DNA from: Jiulongibacter sediminis
GTDB lineage: Bacteria; Bacteroidota; Bacteroidia; Cytophagales; Spirosomataceae
Length of the DNA: 64,000 bases
Direction of reading: 5' to 3'
Assembly: GCF_001306455.1 (NCBI RefSeq)
Contig: NZ_LGTQ01000005.1
Coordinates: forward strand, 310,001 to 374,000
Shown here in pieces: positions 9,196 through 18,119 of the stretch. Within the stretch, counting starts at the first letter, position 1; the number at the start of each line of letters is the position of its first letter. The notes below the pieces were generated by a model that was not told the DNA's origin, searched no databases, and saw only the letters and a list, made by a program, of their open reading frames with translations. A program made the position numbers and the translations under genes.

Positions 9196-10944
9196 TTACA
9201 ATTCCCTGTTGTCAAGGATTTGTTCCTCGGAATTTAGTAGAGCAAAATTTGAGCCAATGACCTCATTCTTTGAAGGTTTACGTTCAATTTCCCACGAAAA
9301 ATTGTCTAGCTTCACTTGTTGTGCACCTATTTCATTCGGTGGTATCAGTTTTGATTCAGGGTTGCCCATAAAGGCGATTCTTTTCACTTTGCGATCAATA
9401 AAGTTTAAACGCATTTTACTGCACTCTACCCGGTTAAGTCCAATCAGTTTGTTATAATCATCCAGGGCAAAATAGATGCTCTCTCCATTACCGTCTACCA
9501 CTACTGTTTCAATATTGGTCAGGCTGTCAAAATAGGCGACAATCTGACGCCCCTTAATCTGATTGTAGTTTTCTACTGAGTCAGAAGCAATGACGAAGCT
9601 ATTTTGTTTCAGAAACATCTTATTGATCTTGTTGTTGACCATGAATGCCTCAATGGTATCACCTTCCATCTGATTATCGGTGCTCCAGATCATAGGGTTG
9701 CCTATGAAAGAAATCGTTGAGTCAATCAGGTTATAGTTCAGTGAATCGCACAGCGATTGAAAGTCATCCCGATAGATTTTGACATTACCATTGGCAATGA
9801 TGAATTCCATTTTACTACCATCTCTTTTTTTTGCTAAACTGTCAGTTGAGGTTACACCAGAAACGGGGAGTGTGTCATTTTTACTGGTTACAGGAGCTTT
9901 TAATAACGAATCTGTAGGAATAGTTAGAATTGAGTCAGGTAAAACAAGGCTATCTTCAGGAGATTGGAGAACAGAGTCGATAGAGTTATAGGCAATAATA
10001 TAGTCGGCACTCATGTAGAGCGTGTCTCCCTCGCTAATTGAACGCATCAGGGTATTCCCCATAATTTTGGTGTACCCTTTGCTGGATAGTTTCTCCCCGT
10101 AGGTACCATTTAGAATCAGGCTGTCTGTTTTACTAAAGAACTCAACATTTCCTCTTCCGAAGCCTTCTTCGATGGAGAGGTCAAAGTCAAGAGTATCGGC
10201 TGCGAGGGTATATTCTTCGTTTTCTAGGAAAGACCGGCCGTAGAATTTTGAAATTTTGGTATCCGTGAAATAATAGCCTTTGTTAGCCGAAAGGTTACCG
10301 TCAGGCGAATAAATAGTAGTGTATGAATTAAAATCAGCTCTTTTGGTTTCACTATTATAATCAAGGGTGTCAGTACACAGTGTAAAATCCGGGTGTAGAA
10401 TTTCCACGTTTCCGATATACTTAAAAATCTTCGACTCGGTGTTATAATAGCCTCTGTCGCTGCTCAGCACTACAGAATCTTGATGGATTATGCCTGGTAC
10501 AGGATAATAAGCCTCATCAATATTCAGATCATACTCCATTCGTCTGGACTGAATGGTCATATCATCGTCTTGGAGAATCACCTTACGGCCCTGAATTTTG
10601 GCTAGCCGGGTATTGCCATCGTAATAGAGTGTATCACCAGTTATGGTTAGTGTATCACCTTGATTGATCAAAATCTCTCCATAAGCCACAAGATTATTAG
10701 TGCCGGCGTTGTGGATTGCTTTTCGGCAGTTCAGATAAACACCGCGATGAAAAAACTGCACACGTCCATAAAATGTACGCCTGGGATCAAAGCCATTGAC
10801 GCCAACCAGTGAATCTGCTTTAATGAGTTCTATTTTTGATTTCGGGCCTTTATCAACCGGCTCATTGAGCGGTCGCTGGGCGAATGACCCCAGACTTGCT
10901 AAACAGAAAATGAAGAAAATGAAATATCGGAGGTGTAGAGGCAT
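9196..10944 (-). CDS. OstA-like protein (LptA/LptD N-terminal-like, LPS transport)
   Basis: A 582-aa exported protein (signal peptide ending LGSFAQ). Repeated beta-strand units of the OstA/LptA jelly-roll fold are visible: GDTLYYDGNTRLAKIQGR, SRRMEYDLNIDEAYY, GYYNTESKIFKYIGNVEI, LDYNSETKRADF, FIANGNVKIYRDDFQS. The family builds the periplasmic bridge for lipopolysaccharide in Bacteroidota. No transmembrane barrel follows, so it is not a full LptD. A Pro/Ser/Asp-rich linker near residues 330-370 separates two blocks of repeats. lptC is found at 18.1-18.7 kb, also on the minus strand but in a separate unit. Confidence 0.88.
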   Translation of the reverse strand: MPLHLRYFIFFIFCLASLGSFAQRPLNEPVDKGPKSKIELIKADSLVGVNGFDPRRTFYGRVQFFHRGVYLNCRKAIHNAGTNNLVAYGEILINQGDTLTITGDTLYYDGNTRLAKIQGRKVILQDDDMTIQSRRMEYDLNIDEAYYPVPGIIHQDSVVLSSDRGYYNTESKIFKYIGNVEILHPDFTLCTDTLDYNSETKRADFNSYTTIYSPDGNLSANKGYYFTDTKISKFYGRSFLENEEYTLAADTLDFDLSIEEGFGRGNVEFFSKTDSLILNGTYGEKLSSKGYTKIMGNTLMRSISEGDTLYMSADYIIAYNSIDSVLQSPEDSLVLPDSILTIPTDSLLKAPVTSKNDTLPVSGVTSTDSLAKKRDGSKMEFIIANGNVKIYRDDFQSLCDSLNYNLIDSTISFIGNPMIWSTDNQMEGDTIEAFMVNNKINKMFLKQNSFVIASDSVENYNQIKGRQIVAYFDSLTNIETVVVDGNGESIYFALDDYNKLIGLNRVECSKMRLNFIDRKVKRIAFMGNPESKLIPPNEIGAQQVKLDNFSWEIERKPSKNEVIGSNFALLNSEEQILDNREL

Positions 10945-10980
10945 TAATTACTGATGCTGTATTCTGCAGCAAAATTAGCT

Positions 10981-10988
10981 TAATTTTG
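10981..10988 (+). promoter_or_regulatory. Candidate -7 element for tilS
   Basis: TAATTTTG fits the Bacteroidota -7 consensus TAnnTTTG exactly and lies 22 bp before the tilS ATG. No clear -33 TTG is placed at the usual distance, so confidence is limited. Confidence 0.35.
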
Positions 10989-11010
10989 TGGTAATCTACC
11001 GAGGAAACGG

Positions 11011-12330
11011 ATGCTGAGATCATTTTTAACTTACCTTAAGAGTACGATTAAACTTCAGGAGCAGAATCGTCTGCTTTTAGCCATCAGTGGTGGTGTAGAT
11101 TCTATGGTTATGCTCGACCTGTTTTCTCAATTGCCTTATTATTTTGAAGTAGCTCACGTTAATTTTTCGCTTCGCGGAAAAGACAGCGATGCGGATGAAA
11201 ATCTGGTCAGGGATACATGTCAAAAATTAAAAATCCCGTTTCATGCACGGAAGTTTGATACTCAAAAAGAGGGAGAAGAAGCTGGTATGTCTACACAAAT
11301 GATCGCACGGCAATTACGCTATCATTGGTTCGAGGAACTTCTCGAAACACAAAATTTAAACTTACTGGCTACAGCTCACCACGCCGATGATCATCTGGAA
11401 ACCGCTCTGCTGAATCTGGTCAGAGGTACGGGAATCAGTGGTTTGAAGGGGATTTTACCGGTGAATGGTCATATCGTAAGACCTTTGCTGTTCGCTTCAA
11501 AAGCTGAAGTAATGGCCTACGCCAAGGGTAAAAAAATTAAATGGAGAGAGGATAGCTCCAATTCTTCTCGGAAATATAAACGCAACTTTATCAGACATGA
11601 AGTGGTGCCAAAACTTAAAGAATTAAACCTCTCTTTACTCACAACATTTGATGAAACTGCTCAAAAATTTGCGATGGATAACATGTTTATCCAAACCCAA
11701 TTTGAGGAATTTAAAGAGCAAGTTTTAAGGAAAGAACCATTCGGATTTTCGGTTAAAAAGGATCTTCTGTTGGAAAAGACGAATGAGGCTTTGGTTTATC
11801 GACTTTTCGCTGAGTTTGATTTCGATTTCAAAACGGTAAAGAAAATACTGGTCGATGGATTAAATAAAACGGGGGCTGTTTTTGAGTCTGAAAGTTATGA
11901 GTTGGTTTCTGATCGAGATGAATTTTTGATTCAGATAAAAAGGTTTTCTATTGATTTTTCTACTGAGATAGATGAGAAGGGACTGTATGAAACTCCGGCT
12001 GGTCGGTTGAAAGTTAGTGTTGTTCAGAATTACCCTTCTTCAGAGGATTTAAAAGATCCGCAAAAAGCTTTTCTAGATTTTGATAAGCTTGATTTTCCAC
12101 TGTTATTAAGGAAATGGCAACTTGGTGACAGGTTCCAACCTTTCGGGATGAAAGGTAGCAAGCTGGTTTCTGACTATCTGATTGACGAGAAAGTTTCTAT
12201 CCCGGAAAAAAGGCAGCAAATGGTGCTGGTTTCAAATGAGGTGATTGTTTGGCTGGTGGGTAGGAGAGCTTCTGAAAAAGTAAAAATAGGCAAAAAAACT
12301 CTGCAAATTTTAAAATTAGAAATTGTTTAA
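11011..12330 (+). CDS. tilS: tRNA(Ile)-lysidine synthase
   Basis: Converts C34 of the CAU-anticodon tRNA(Ile) to lysidine so that it reads AUA. The 439-aa protein has the PP-loop SGGVDSMVMLDLF (around residue 27), the second signature ATAHHADDHLETALLNL with RGTG, and RRNF-type segment RKYKRNFIRHEVVPKL. The C-terminal TilS domain contains LRKWQLGDRFQPFGMKGSKLVSDYLID. It diverges from the OstA-like gene, with 66 bp between the starts. Confidence 0.96.
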   Translation: MLRSFLTYLKSTIKLQEQNRLLLAISGGVDSMVMLDLFSQLPYYFEVAHVNFSLRGKDSDADENLVRDTCQKLKIPFHARKFDTQKEGEEAGMSTQMIARQLRYHWFEELLETQNLNLLATAHHADDHLETALLNLVRGTGISGLKGILPVNGHIVRPLLFASKAEVMAYAKGKKIKWREDSSNSSRKYKRNFIRHEVVPKLKELNLSLLTTFDETAQKFAMDNMFIQTQFEEFKEQVLRKEPFGFSVKKDLLLEKTNEALVYRLFAEFDFDFKTVKKILVDGLNKTGAVFESESYELVSDRDEFLIQIKRFSIDFSTEIDEKGLYETPAGRLKVSVVQNYPSSEDLKDPQKAFLDFDKLDFPLLLRKWQLGDRFQPFGMKGSKLVSDYLIDEKVSIPEKRQQMVLVSNEVIVWLVGRRASEKVKIGKKTLQILKLEIV

Positions 12331-12339
12331 GGTCTTGGT
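12326..12339 (+). repeat. Left arm of 14-bp inverted repeat
   Basis: TTTAAGGTCTTGGT, overlapping the tilS stop. Its exact reverse complement lies at 12438-12451, within the first codons of the next gene. The arms are separated by 98 nt that include a sigma-54-like element. Confidence 0.7.
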
Positions 12340-12382
12340 AATGTGAATATTGAGTACTTGGGGTATGGACTTGGTTTGAGTT

Positions 12383-12398
12383 TGGCACGGCTTTTGAA
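12383..12398 (+). promoter_or_regulatory. Possible sigma-54 (-24/-12) promoter
   Basis: TGGCACG, four bases, then TTGAA, close to the sigma-54 consensus TGGCACG-N4-TTGCA with one mismatch in the -12 GC. It lies about 30 bp before the ATG of the PorE-like gene, a reasonable place for its start. A single match in AT-rich DNA could be chance. Confidence 0.35.
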
Positions 12399-12428
12399 TT
12401 AATCATGACGTGCATTATTCCTAATAAA

Positions 12429-14723
12429 ATGCGATTAACCAAGACCTTAAAAATAACGTGCTCATTGCTAACCGGCATATTGATCTTCTTTCTGATCAGT
12501 ATTGATGCTTCTGCTCAATTACGTGCAGGGAACAAGGCTCTGGAAAGGTTGAGTTATGTGGAAGCCCTCAAACATTATGAAGATTTTGTAGAAAGTGCTA
12601 AGCCAGAAGATGAAGATCTGCCGGAAGCTCTTTCTAAGCTTGCTTTCTGTTACAAACATTTGCAGGATTTCAAAAATGCCGAAAGAGTGTATCGTAAGCT
12701 CTTTGAGAAACATGAGAGTATCTTGGACAGCAAGGAGTTCTTATATTTTGCTCAGGTTTTGGCTTCCAATTCAAAATACAGAGAATCTCAACTTTATTAT
12801 TCCAAATATGGGGAGCAACAGGCCTCTGATTTAAGGGCTAAAAACTTTACTGTCGCCTACATGGATAAATCACCTTTCTACCGTGATTCATCTTTGTACC
12901 GCATTGAATATGTAAACGCCTTAAATTCCGTTCAGGCTGATTTTAGCCCGATGTACCACGGAAAAGGACTCGTTTTTGTTTCAGCAAGAAATGATGATGG
13001 TATCATAAAGCGGGTATTTATGAATAATCAGACACCTTTTCTTGATTTGTTTGAATACCCTGATACCTCTTCGATTGTTGTAGGGGCATCGGGAGCCTCA
13101 GCTGCAAAAGTTCAGAGTGCTCCGAAAAGTAATGGGGTGAGCAGGCTCGAAGAAATGGAGATGTTCAGTAAGCGTCTGAACTCAAAATACCATGAGGGTC
13201 CGCTGGTTTTCTTCAATACAGAGAATCAAATTGTGTTTACCAGAAATAATCATATCAATGGTAAAACCCGTAAATCTGAAGACGGCATAAATATGCTGAA
13301 GCTTTATACAGCAAAGAATAATGGCAAAGAGTGGGACCATATCGAGGAATTGCCGTTTAACTCAGACGAATATTCGTGCGGTCATCCGGCGTTGAACCGT
13401 GAGAATACGAAAATGTATTTTGTTTCAGACATGCCTGGTGGGTATGGTGGTACTGATCTTTACGTGGTAGAGTATAAAAACGGCAACTGGGGTGTACCTG
13501 TTAACATGGGACGTGAAATCAACACAGAAGGTGATGAGATGTTTCCGTTCATTGATGAGAATAATCACATGTATTTCGCATCAAATGGTCATGCGGGTCT
13601 GGGTGGTCTTGATATCTTCTTTGTTGAACTTGAAGATGACAACGCCATGGGAACTCCTGAGAACTTAGGAGCACCTATAAACTCCTCAAAAGACGATTTT
13701 GGTTTGATAACAAATGGCGAGCGTTCAAGTGGCTTTTTCTCTTCTAACCGATTGAGAGGTTATTCTGATGATAATATTTATGCTTTCAACAGAAAGTGTC
13801 GTGAGTTAAAGATACTGGTATATGATGCCAATACTGAGGAGCCGTTGGCTGATGCCGAGGTGAGATTGATTAAATCCGGCGTCAATCAGGATTTACATAT
13901 TACGGATGGTCAGGGAGAGATCAATGTGTGTATGTCAACAGGGCTTGACTTTGAGTTCAAAGCTTTCAAAGAAGGCTATGAAGCAAACTCTGTTAATTAT
14001 GCGACCATGATCACCGATCAGGAATCGGGAGCTCAGATAAAAATTTACCTGCAGCCTTCTCAATTGCCGCTTGTAAAAGGTACTATTCGATCAGAGTTAA
14101 CCAATGAGCCAATTGCCGGAGCTACCGTAATTCTGACCAATGAAAAAGACGGAAGTACTGAGACTGTGATAACAGGAAAAGATGGTAAATACGAATTTCA
14201 GCCTACCAAAAAGGGGAAATATGTAGTTTCAGCGGTTAAGCGGAATTATGCTACCAATACTGAAAAAGTGGGTAAAGTAAAGCCTAAAAAAGTTGATAAT
14301 ACTTCATATGAACAAAATCTTGGCATGATTGCTGAAGGAGATATATTTAGAATCGAAAACATTTACTACGATTATGGTAAAAGCTCGATTCGCCGGGATG
14401 CAAGAAAGGAATTATTAAACTCAGTTTTACCAGTTCTTGAAAAGTATCCACAGATCCAAATCGAGTTAAGAGCTCATACAGATAGCCGCTCAAGTGCTGA
14501 CTTTAACCAGCAGCTTTCTGAACAAAGGGCTCAGTCAGTGGTAGACTTTCTTACCAAAAGAGGCATAGAGGCTTCAAGAATGATTGCCACAGGTTTTGGA
14601 GAAACCATGCTGGTCAATGAATGTGCAGATGGGGTAGATTGTAGCGAAAGCAAGCACCAGCAAAACAGGCGTACAGAATTTAAAATTACGAATGTGTCTG
14701 ACGCCACATCAGTTAAGAATTAA
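12429..14723 (+). CDS. PorE-like protein: TPR, PD40 propeller, CRD repeats and OmpA domain
   Basis: A 764-aa exported protein (signal peptide ending SIDASAQ). Domains in order: TPR-like helices (about 25-130), WD40-like PD40 beta-propeller (about 260-460, with repeats such as GHPALNRENTKMYFVSDM and FPFIDENNHMYFASNGH), two carboxypeptidase-regulatory-like beta sandwiches (about 465-540 and 550-630), and an OmpA peptidoglycan-binding domain (650-760, RAHTDSRSSADFNQQLSEQRAQSVVDFL). This order matches PorE, a peptidoglycan-linked T9SS component, but several Bacteroidota paralogues share it. The ATG at 12429 is chosen over one at 12405 because it precedes a regular signal peptide. Confidence 0.85.
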   Translation: MRLTKTLKITCSLLTGILIFFLISIDASAQLRAGNKALERLSYVEALKHYEDFVESAKPEDEDLPEALSKLAFCYKHLQDFKNAERVYRKLFEKHESILDSKEFLYFAQVLASNSKYRESQLYYSKYGEQQASDLRAKNFTVAYMDKSPFYRDSSLYRIEYVNALNSVQADFSPMYHGKGLVFVSARNDDGIIKRVFMNNQTPFLDLFEYPDTSSIVVGASGASAAKVQSAPKSNGVSRLEEMEMFSKRLNSKYHEGPLVFFNTENQIVFTRNNHINGKTRKSEDGINMLKLYTAKNNGKEWDHIEELPFNSDEYSCGHPALNRENTKMYFVSDMPGGYGGTDLYVVEYKNGNWGVPVNMGREINTEGDEMFPFIDENNHMYFASNGHAGLGGLDIFFVELEDDNAMGTPENLGAPINSSKDDFGLITNGERSSGFFSSNRLRGYSDDNIYAFNRKCRELKILVYDANTEEPLADAEVRLIKSGVNQDLHITDGQGEINVCMSTGLDFEFKAFKEGYEANSVNYATMITDQESGAQIKIYLQPSQLPLVKGTIRSELTNEPIAGATVILTNEKDGSTETVITGKDGKYEFQPTKKGKYVVSAVKRNYATNTEKVGKVKPKKVDNTSYEQNLGMIAEGDIFRIENIYYDYGKSSIRRDARKELLNSVLPVLEKYPQIQIELRAHTDSRSSADFNQQLSEQRAQSVVDFLTKRGIEASRMIATGFGETMLVNECADGVDCSESKHQQNRRTEFKITNVSDATSVKN
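12438..12451 (+). repeat. Right arm of 14-bp inverted repeat
   Basis: ACCAAGACCTTAAA, exact reverse complement of 12326-12339. It falls in codons 4-8 of the PorE-like gene, so pairing in a read-through transcript could affect its translation start. Confidence 0.7.
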
Positions 14724-14763
14724 GATTTATTTTTTCATAGTTTAGGGTTAAGGTTTATTGTAG

Positions 14764-14801
14764 AATCCGCAGAGATAACTTTTCTCTGCGGATTTTTTTC
14801 T
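14764..14801 (+). terminator. Terminator after the PorE-like gene
   Basis: Stem AATCCGCAGAGA/TCTCTGCGGATT (12 bp, 7-nt loop), followed by a run of T. It separates the PorE-like gene from recN. Confidence 0.9.
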
Positions 14802-14845
14802 TTCTGAAACCTGATGAAAATCTCTTTAGCAAAGGCGGCTTCTCC

Positions 14846-14876
14846 TTGCCTTATCCATACCTGCTGATTAGCTTTG
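14846..14876 (+). promoter_or_regulatory. Candidate Bacteroidota promoter of recN
   Basis: TTG (14846-14848), 20 nt, then TAGCTTTG (14869-14876), an exact match to TTG-N20-TAnnTTTG. It covers the alternative TTG start at 14874 and therefore supports the ATG at 14898 as the true start. Confidence 0.5.
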
Positions 14877-14897
14877 CATCCGGTCATAAAATTCCTG

Positions 14898-16553
14898 ATG
14901 CTAGCCCATTTACAGATTAAAAATTATGCGTTGATTCAGCAGCTTGAGATTTCTCCTGATGCAGAGTTGAATATTATAACTGGTGAAACAGGTGCCGGTA
15001 AATCTATCATGCTTGGAGCTCTGGGCCTTCTTATGGGTAAAAGAGCTGACGTGAAGGCTCTTTTTGATCAGGAAAAAAAATGTGTCGTTGAGGGCACATT
15101 TCAAATCGAAGATTACAAACTTCAGTCATTGTTTGAATCGCTCGGTATCGACTACGAAAACCCTTGCCTTATTCGGCGTGAAATCGCTCCAAATGGAAAG
15201 TCAAGAGCGTTTGTGAATGACTCTCCTGTTACGCTGGATATTTTGAAGCATTTAGCCGATCGCTTGATTGATGTGCACTCGCAGCACGATTCTATCATGT
15301 TGGCAGATTCATCGTATCAACTGAATTTATTAGATGCGTATGCTGAAAGTCAAAATGAACTTTCTGCTTTTGAAAAGGCCTATGGGGTTTATGCTCAATC
15401 TCAAAATGAGCTGAAAAGGCTGGAAGCAGAGTCTAAAGCTTTGCAAAAAGAGTTTGATTATAATTCGTTTTTACTGGAAGAACTCTCTGAAGCGAATCTT
15501 AAGGCAGGTGAGCAGGAAGAGGCTGAAGAGAAACTAGATGTCCTTGAAAATGCCGAAGAAGTTAAGCTGAAACTTTCACAGGTTTCAGGCATTATAAACC
15601 ATCCTGAGCAGTCACTGATTTCTGCTTTACAAGATGCCCATGTTCAGCTGAATTCTATTTCAAAGTATTCGTCAGCTTATTCTGATTTGAAGAAACGCTT
15701 GCAAAGCGTTCAGGTAGAGCTTTCTGATATTGCTGATGAGGTGAGTATTGAGGAAGAAAAGGTAGAGTATGATCCTGAACAAATCCAGGTTTTGAAAGAC
15801 CGGCTTGATTTAATTTTTCGCTTACAGCAAAAACATCAGGTTCAGGATATTGAGAGTCTTTTGACAATTCAAAAAGAGCTTTCAGTTAAAGTAGAAAACG
15901 TTCTTGACTTTGATAATAAGCTAAATAAGCTCAAGAAAAGCCTGGAGTTAGCTACAAAAGAGCTTGAAGAGGCGGGGCAAAATTTAAGGGAAAAGCGAGA
16001 GGCTATCAGTCCTCAAATGCAGAATAAAGTTGTAAATCTTCTCAAAGAACTGGGGATTCCGAATGCTGCATTCTCCGTTCAGCTAACTGAAAAAGAGCCT
16101 GCTGCTGACGGATTGGATAAGGCGGAATTCTTGTTTTCAGCAAATAAAGGTTTTGAACTTCAATCGCTGAAAAAGGTAGCCAGTGGAGGTGAATTTTCGC
16201 GTTTAATGTTGGCCTTGAAATATATTCTGGCTGAAAAAGCCGCGATGCCCACTTTGATTTTTGATGAGGTAGATACTGGTATTTCGGGCGAAGTAGCCGT
16301 AAAGATGGGTAACCTGATGCGGGAAATGAGCAAGAATCTGCAATTGATAGCAATAACCCACCTGCATCAAATTGCCGGAAAGGGTACGTCTCATTTCTTT
16401 GTTTACAAAGCTGATACTAGTGAGCGGACCATCAGCAGTATGAAAAAATTAAATCAGGAAGAACGCATTCTTGAAATTGCGAAGATGATTGGCGGTAATA
16501 ACCCTTCTGAAAGCTCAATAAAGAGTGCCATTGAGCTTATGGATGCGATCTAG
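14898..16553 (+). CDS. recN: DNA repair protein RecN (SMC-like ATPase)
   Basis: An SMC-family ATPase acting early in double-strand-break repair. The 551-aa protein shows Walker A GETGAGKS, long central coiled-coil segments, the ABC signature region VASGGEFSRLMLALK, and Walker B LIFDEVDTGISG. It is of normal length. It begins MLAHLQIKNYALI, typical for the family; an upstream TTG lies in the promoter. Confidence 0.96.
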   Translation: MLAHLQIKNYALIQQLEISPDAELNIITGETGAGKSIMLGALGLLMGKRADVKALFDQEKKCVVEGTFQIEDYKLQSLFESLGIDYENPCLIRREIAPNGKSRAFVNDSPVTLDILKHLADRLIDVHSQHDSIMLADSSYQLNLLDAYAESQNELSAFEKAYGVYAQSQNELKRLEAESKALQKEFDYNSFLLEELSEANLKAGEQEEAEEKLDVLENAEEVKLKLSQVSGIINHPEQSLISALQDAHVQLNSISKYSSAYSDLKKRLQSVQVELSDIADEVSIEEEKVEYDPEQIQVLKDRLDLIFRLQQKHQVQDIESLLTIQKELSVKVENVLDFDNKLNKLKKSLELATKELEEAGQNLREKREAISPQMQNKVVNLLKELGIPNAAFSVQLTEKEPAADGLDKAEFLFSANKGFELQSLKKVASGGEFSRLMLALKYILAEKAAMPTLIFDEVDTGISGEVAVKMGNLMREMSKNLQLIAITHLHQIAGKGTSHFFVYKADTSERTISSMKKLNQEERILEIAKMIGGNNPSESSIKSAIELMDAI

Positions 16554-16587
16554 ACGGGAAATGAACTTTTGATAAAATGAAACCGAC

Positions 16588-16636
16588 ATGATTGAAATAA
16601 TCATTAATCACGCAGGAGAATTATTATTTCAATCAT
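16588..16636. repeat. Perfect 14-bp inverted repeat, 21-nt loop
   Basis: ATGATTGAAATAAT (16588-16601) pairs exactly with ATTATTTCAATCAT (16623-16636). CGAC just outside the left arm and GTCG at 16642-16645 could extend it past a small bulge. There is no T-run after it, so it is more likely an operator or an RNA structure in the leader of the next operon than a terminator. Confidence 0.6.
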
Positions 16637-16680
16637 CAGAAGTCGCACGTGATCTTTGAAAATAAATAGAAAATAAACAC

Positions 16681-17112
16681 ATGAAAAGGGTAATTGTATT
16701 TCTATTCTCAATTCTGTTTCTAACAGCTTGTGGTGGGGCTAATTCAGAGCTCGATCAGAAACTTGAAACACTCAATAAAGAATTACTGGAAGGGCATGAT
16801 CTTGTAATGCCGAAGAGCATGAAACTGCCAAAGGTGAAGGCCAGCATACTTGAGCTCATAAAGGACCTTCCTGAAGAGGATGAGCGTGTGGCCAAAGGGC
16901 GTTCAATAGCCTTTGAACTTACCAAGGCCAATGACGATATGTATAACTGGATGGATAATTATGCCAACGCCCGCTTAAAAACCGAAGACCCTAATTCCCA
17001 ATTAGAGCTTTATGAAAGGTTAAAAGAAGAAATAGCCTCCATCGGAGATCATACAAATGAGGCCATGCAAAAGGCCGAACAATTTATTAGTGAAAATGAA
17101 GCAGCTGAATAA
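16681..17112 (+). CDS. Small lipoprotein, helical
   Basis: A 143-aa lipoprotein (lipobox FLTACGG). The body is helical and charged, with a GHDLVMPKSMKLPK segment and a YNWMDNY motif; Bacteroidota homologues with the same HDxVMPK and WM motifs are often annotated with the misleading name viral A-type inclusion protein. Function unknown. It is the first gene of an operon with SCO1 and a cytochrome c, so a periplasmic metal or respiratory role is possible by context only. Confidence 0.75.
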   Translation: MKRVIVFLFSILFLTACGGANSELDQKLETLNKELLEGHDLVMPKSMKLPKVKASILELIKDLPEEDERVAKGRSIAFELTKANDDMYNWMDNYANARLKTEDPNSQLELYERLKEEIASIGDHTNEAMQKAEQFISENEAAE

Positions 17113-17731
17113 ACTTCTAATTCTTTCTTTTTCCTATTTCACGCTTTGGAGCTGTAATGTTCAAGAAGCAGAACTTCCGGTTTTGGGCCCGGTTAAGGTT
17201 GGTGAAAATGGCGAAAATATCCCTCATCAAATTCCTGACTTCTCTTTTGTAAACCAATACGGTGATACTATTTCTCAGGTTGACTTTGAGAATAGTATTT
17301 ATGTAGCAGATTTCTTCTTTACTTCTTGCCCCACAATTTGCCCGGTAATGAAATCTCAGATGATCAGAGTTTATGAGCACTTTCAGGATCAGCCCGAGGT
17401 TAAAATATTGTCGCATTCTATTGATCCTTATCATGACTCAGTGTCTGTTTTGAGAGATTATGCGGAGGCTTTAGGAGTGAATGACAGGAAATGGCAATTT
17501 GTGACTGGTGATCAGGATGCCATTTACGAGATAGGGGAGAAAAGTTATATGGTAACCGCAGCCGAAGATACAGTTGCGGCTGAAGAAACCGGAGGTTTTA
17601 TTCATTCCGGAGCTTTTATTTTGGTGGATAAAAAGAAACAGGTCAGGGGTTTATATGATGGCACGGTAGAGAAGGATGTAAACCAACTGATTAGAGATAT
17701 TGAATTACTACTCAAAGAAGATGAGGAATAG
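17096..17731 (+). CDS. SCO1/SenC family copper chaperone or redox lipoprotein
   Basis: A thioredoxin-fold protein that delivers copper to cytochrome oxidase or nitrous oxide reductase, or acts in thiol redox. The 211-aa product has a lipobox (LWSCN), the copper-binding CPTICP (CxxxC) in DFFFTSCPTICPVMKSQM, and a distal conserved His in GGFIHSGAFILVD. The ATG at 17096 overlaps the preceding gene by 17 bp; an earlier start at 17057 would bury the signal peptide. Confidence 0.9.
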   Translation: MKQLNKLLILSFSYFTLWSCNVQEAELPVLGPVKVGENGENIPHQIPDFSFVNQYGDTISQVDFENSIYVADFFFTSCPTICPVMKSQMIRVYEHFQDQPEVKILSHSIDPYHDSVSVLRDYAEALGVNDRKWQFVTGDQDAIYEIGEKSYMVTAAEDTVAAEETGGFIHSGAFILVDKKKQVRGLYDGTVEKDVNQLIRDIELLLKEDEE

Positions 17732-18119
17732 TCTGAAAGTACTTATAGTTTCAGTTTTATTGTCTGGTTGTACCAGTGCCGAAGAACTGGAATACGAGCA
17801 GTACCTTGTCAATGGTGAAATTCTATATAAACAGCGATGTGCCAATTGCCATGGCGAAAAAGGAGAAGGACTCCGTAACCTTTATCCTGCCCTGGCAGGC
17901 AATGCCGTACTAGGTAATACCTCACAGGTGATTTGTCTAATCAAAAATGGCATTAGGGCCGACCAAGCTCAAAGTAAGCAGGCTATGCCTCCAAATCCTG
18001 AGCTATTTGATTTAGATATTGCTCAACTCGTCACTTTTTTGAAAGATAAATATGCTGGTAAACCTCAGAAGGTTACTGCTAACGAAGTCAAAGAAATCCT
18101 TCTAGATTGTGCACCCTAA
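17721..18119 (+). CDS. Monohaem cytochrome c lipoprotein
   Basis: A 132-aa c-type cytochrome, lipid anchored (LLSGCTS). The haem site CANCH lies in YKQRCANCHGEKGEG and the distal Met ligand is probably in QAMPPNPEL. The start at 17721 overlaps the SCO1 gene by 11 bp; an in-frame start at 17700 is possible but precedes no better signal. Likely an electron carrier linked to the copper-dependent step suggested by SCO1. Confidence 0.9.
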   Translation: MRNSLKVLIVSVLLSGCTSAEELEYEQYLVNGEILYKQRCANCHGEKGEGLRNLYPALAGNAVLGNTSQVICLIKNGIRADQAQSKQAMPPNPELFDLDIAQLVTFLKDKYAGKPQKVTANEVKEILLDCAP

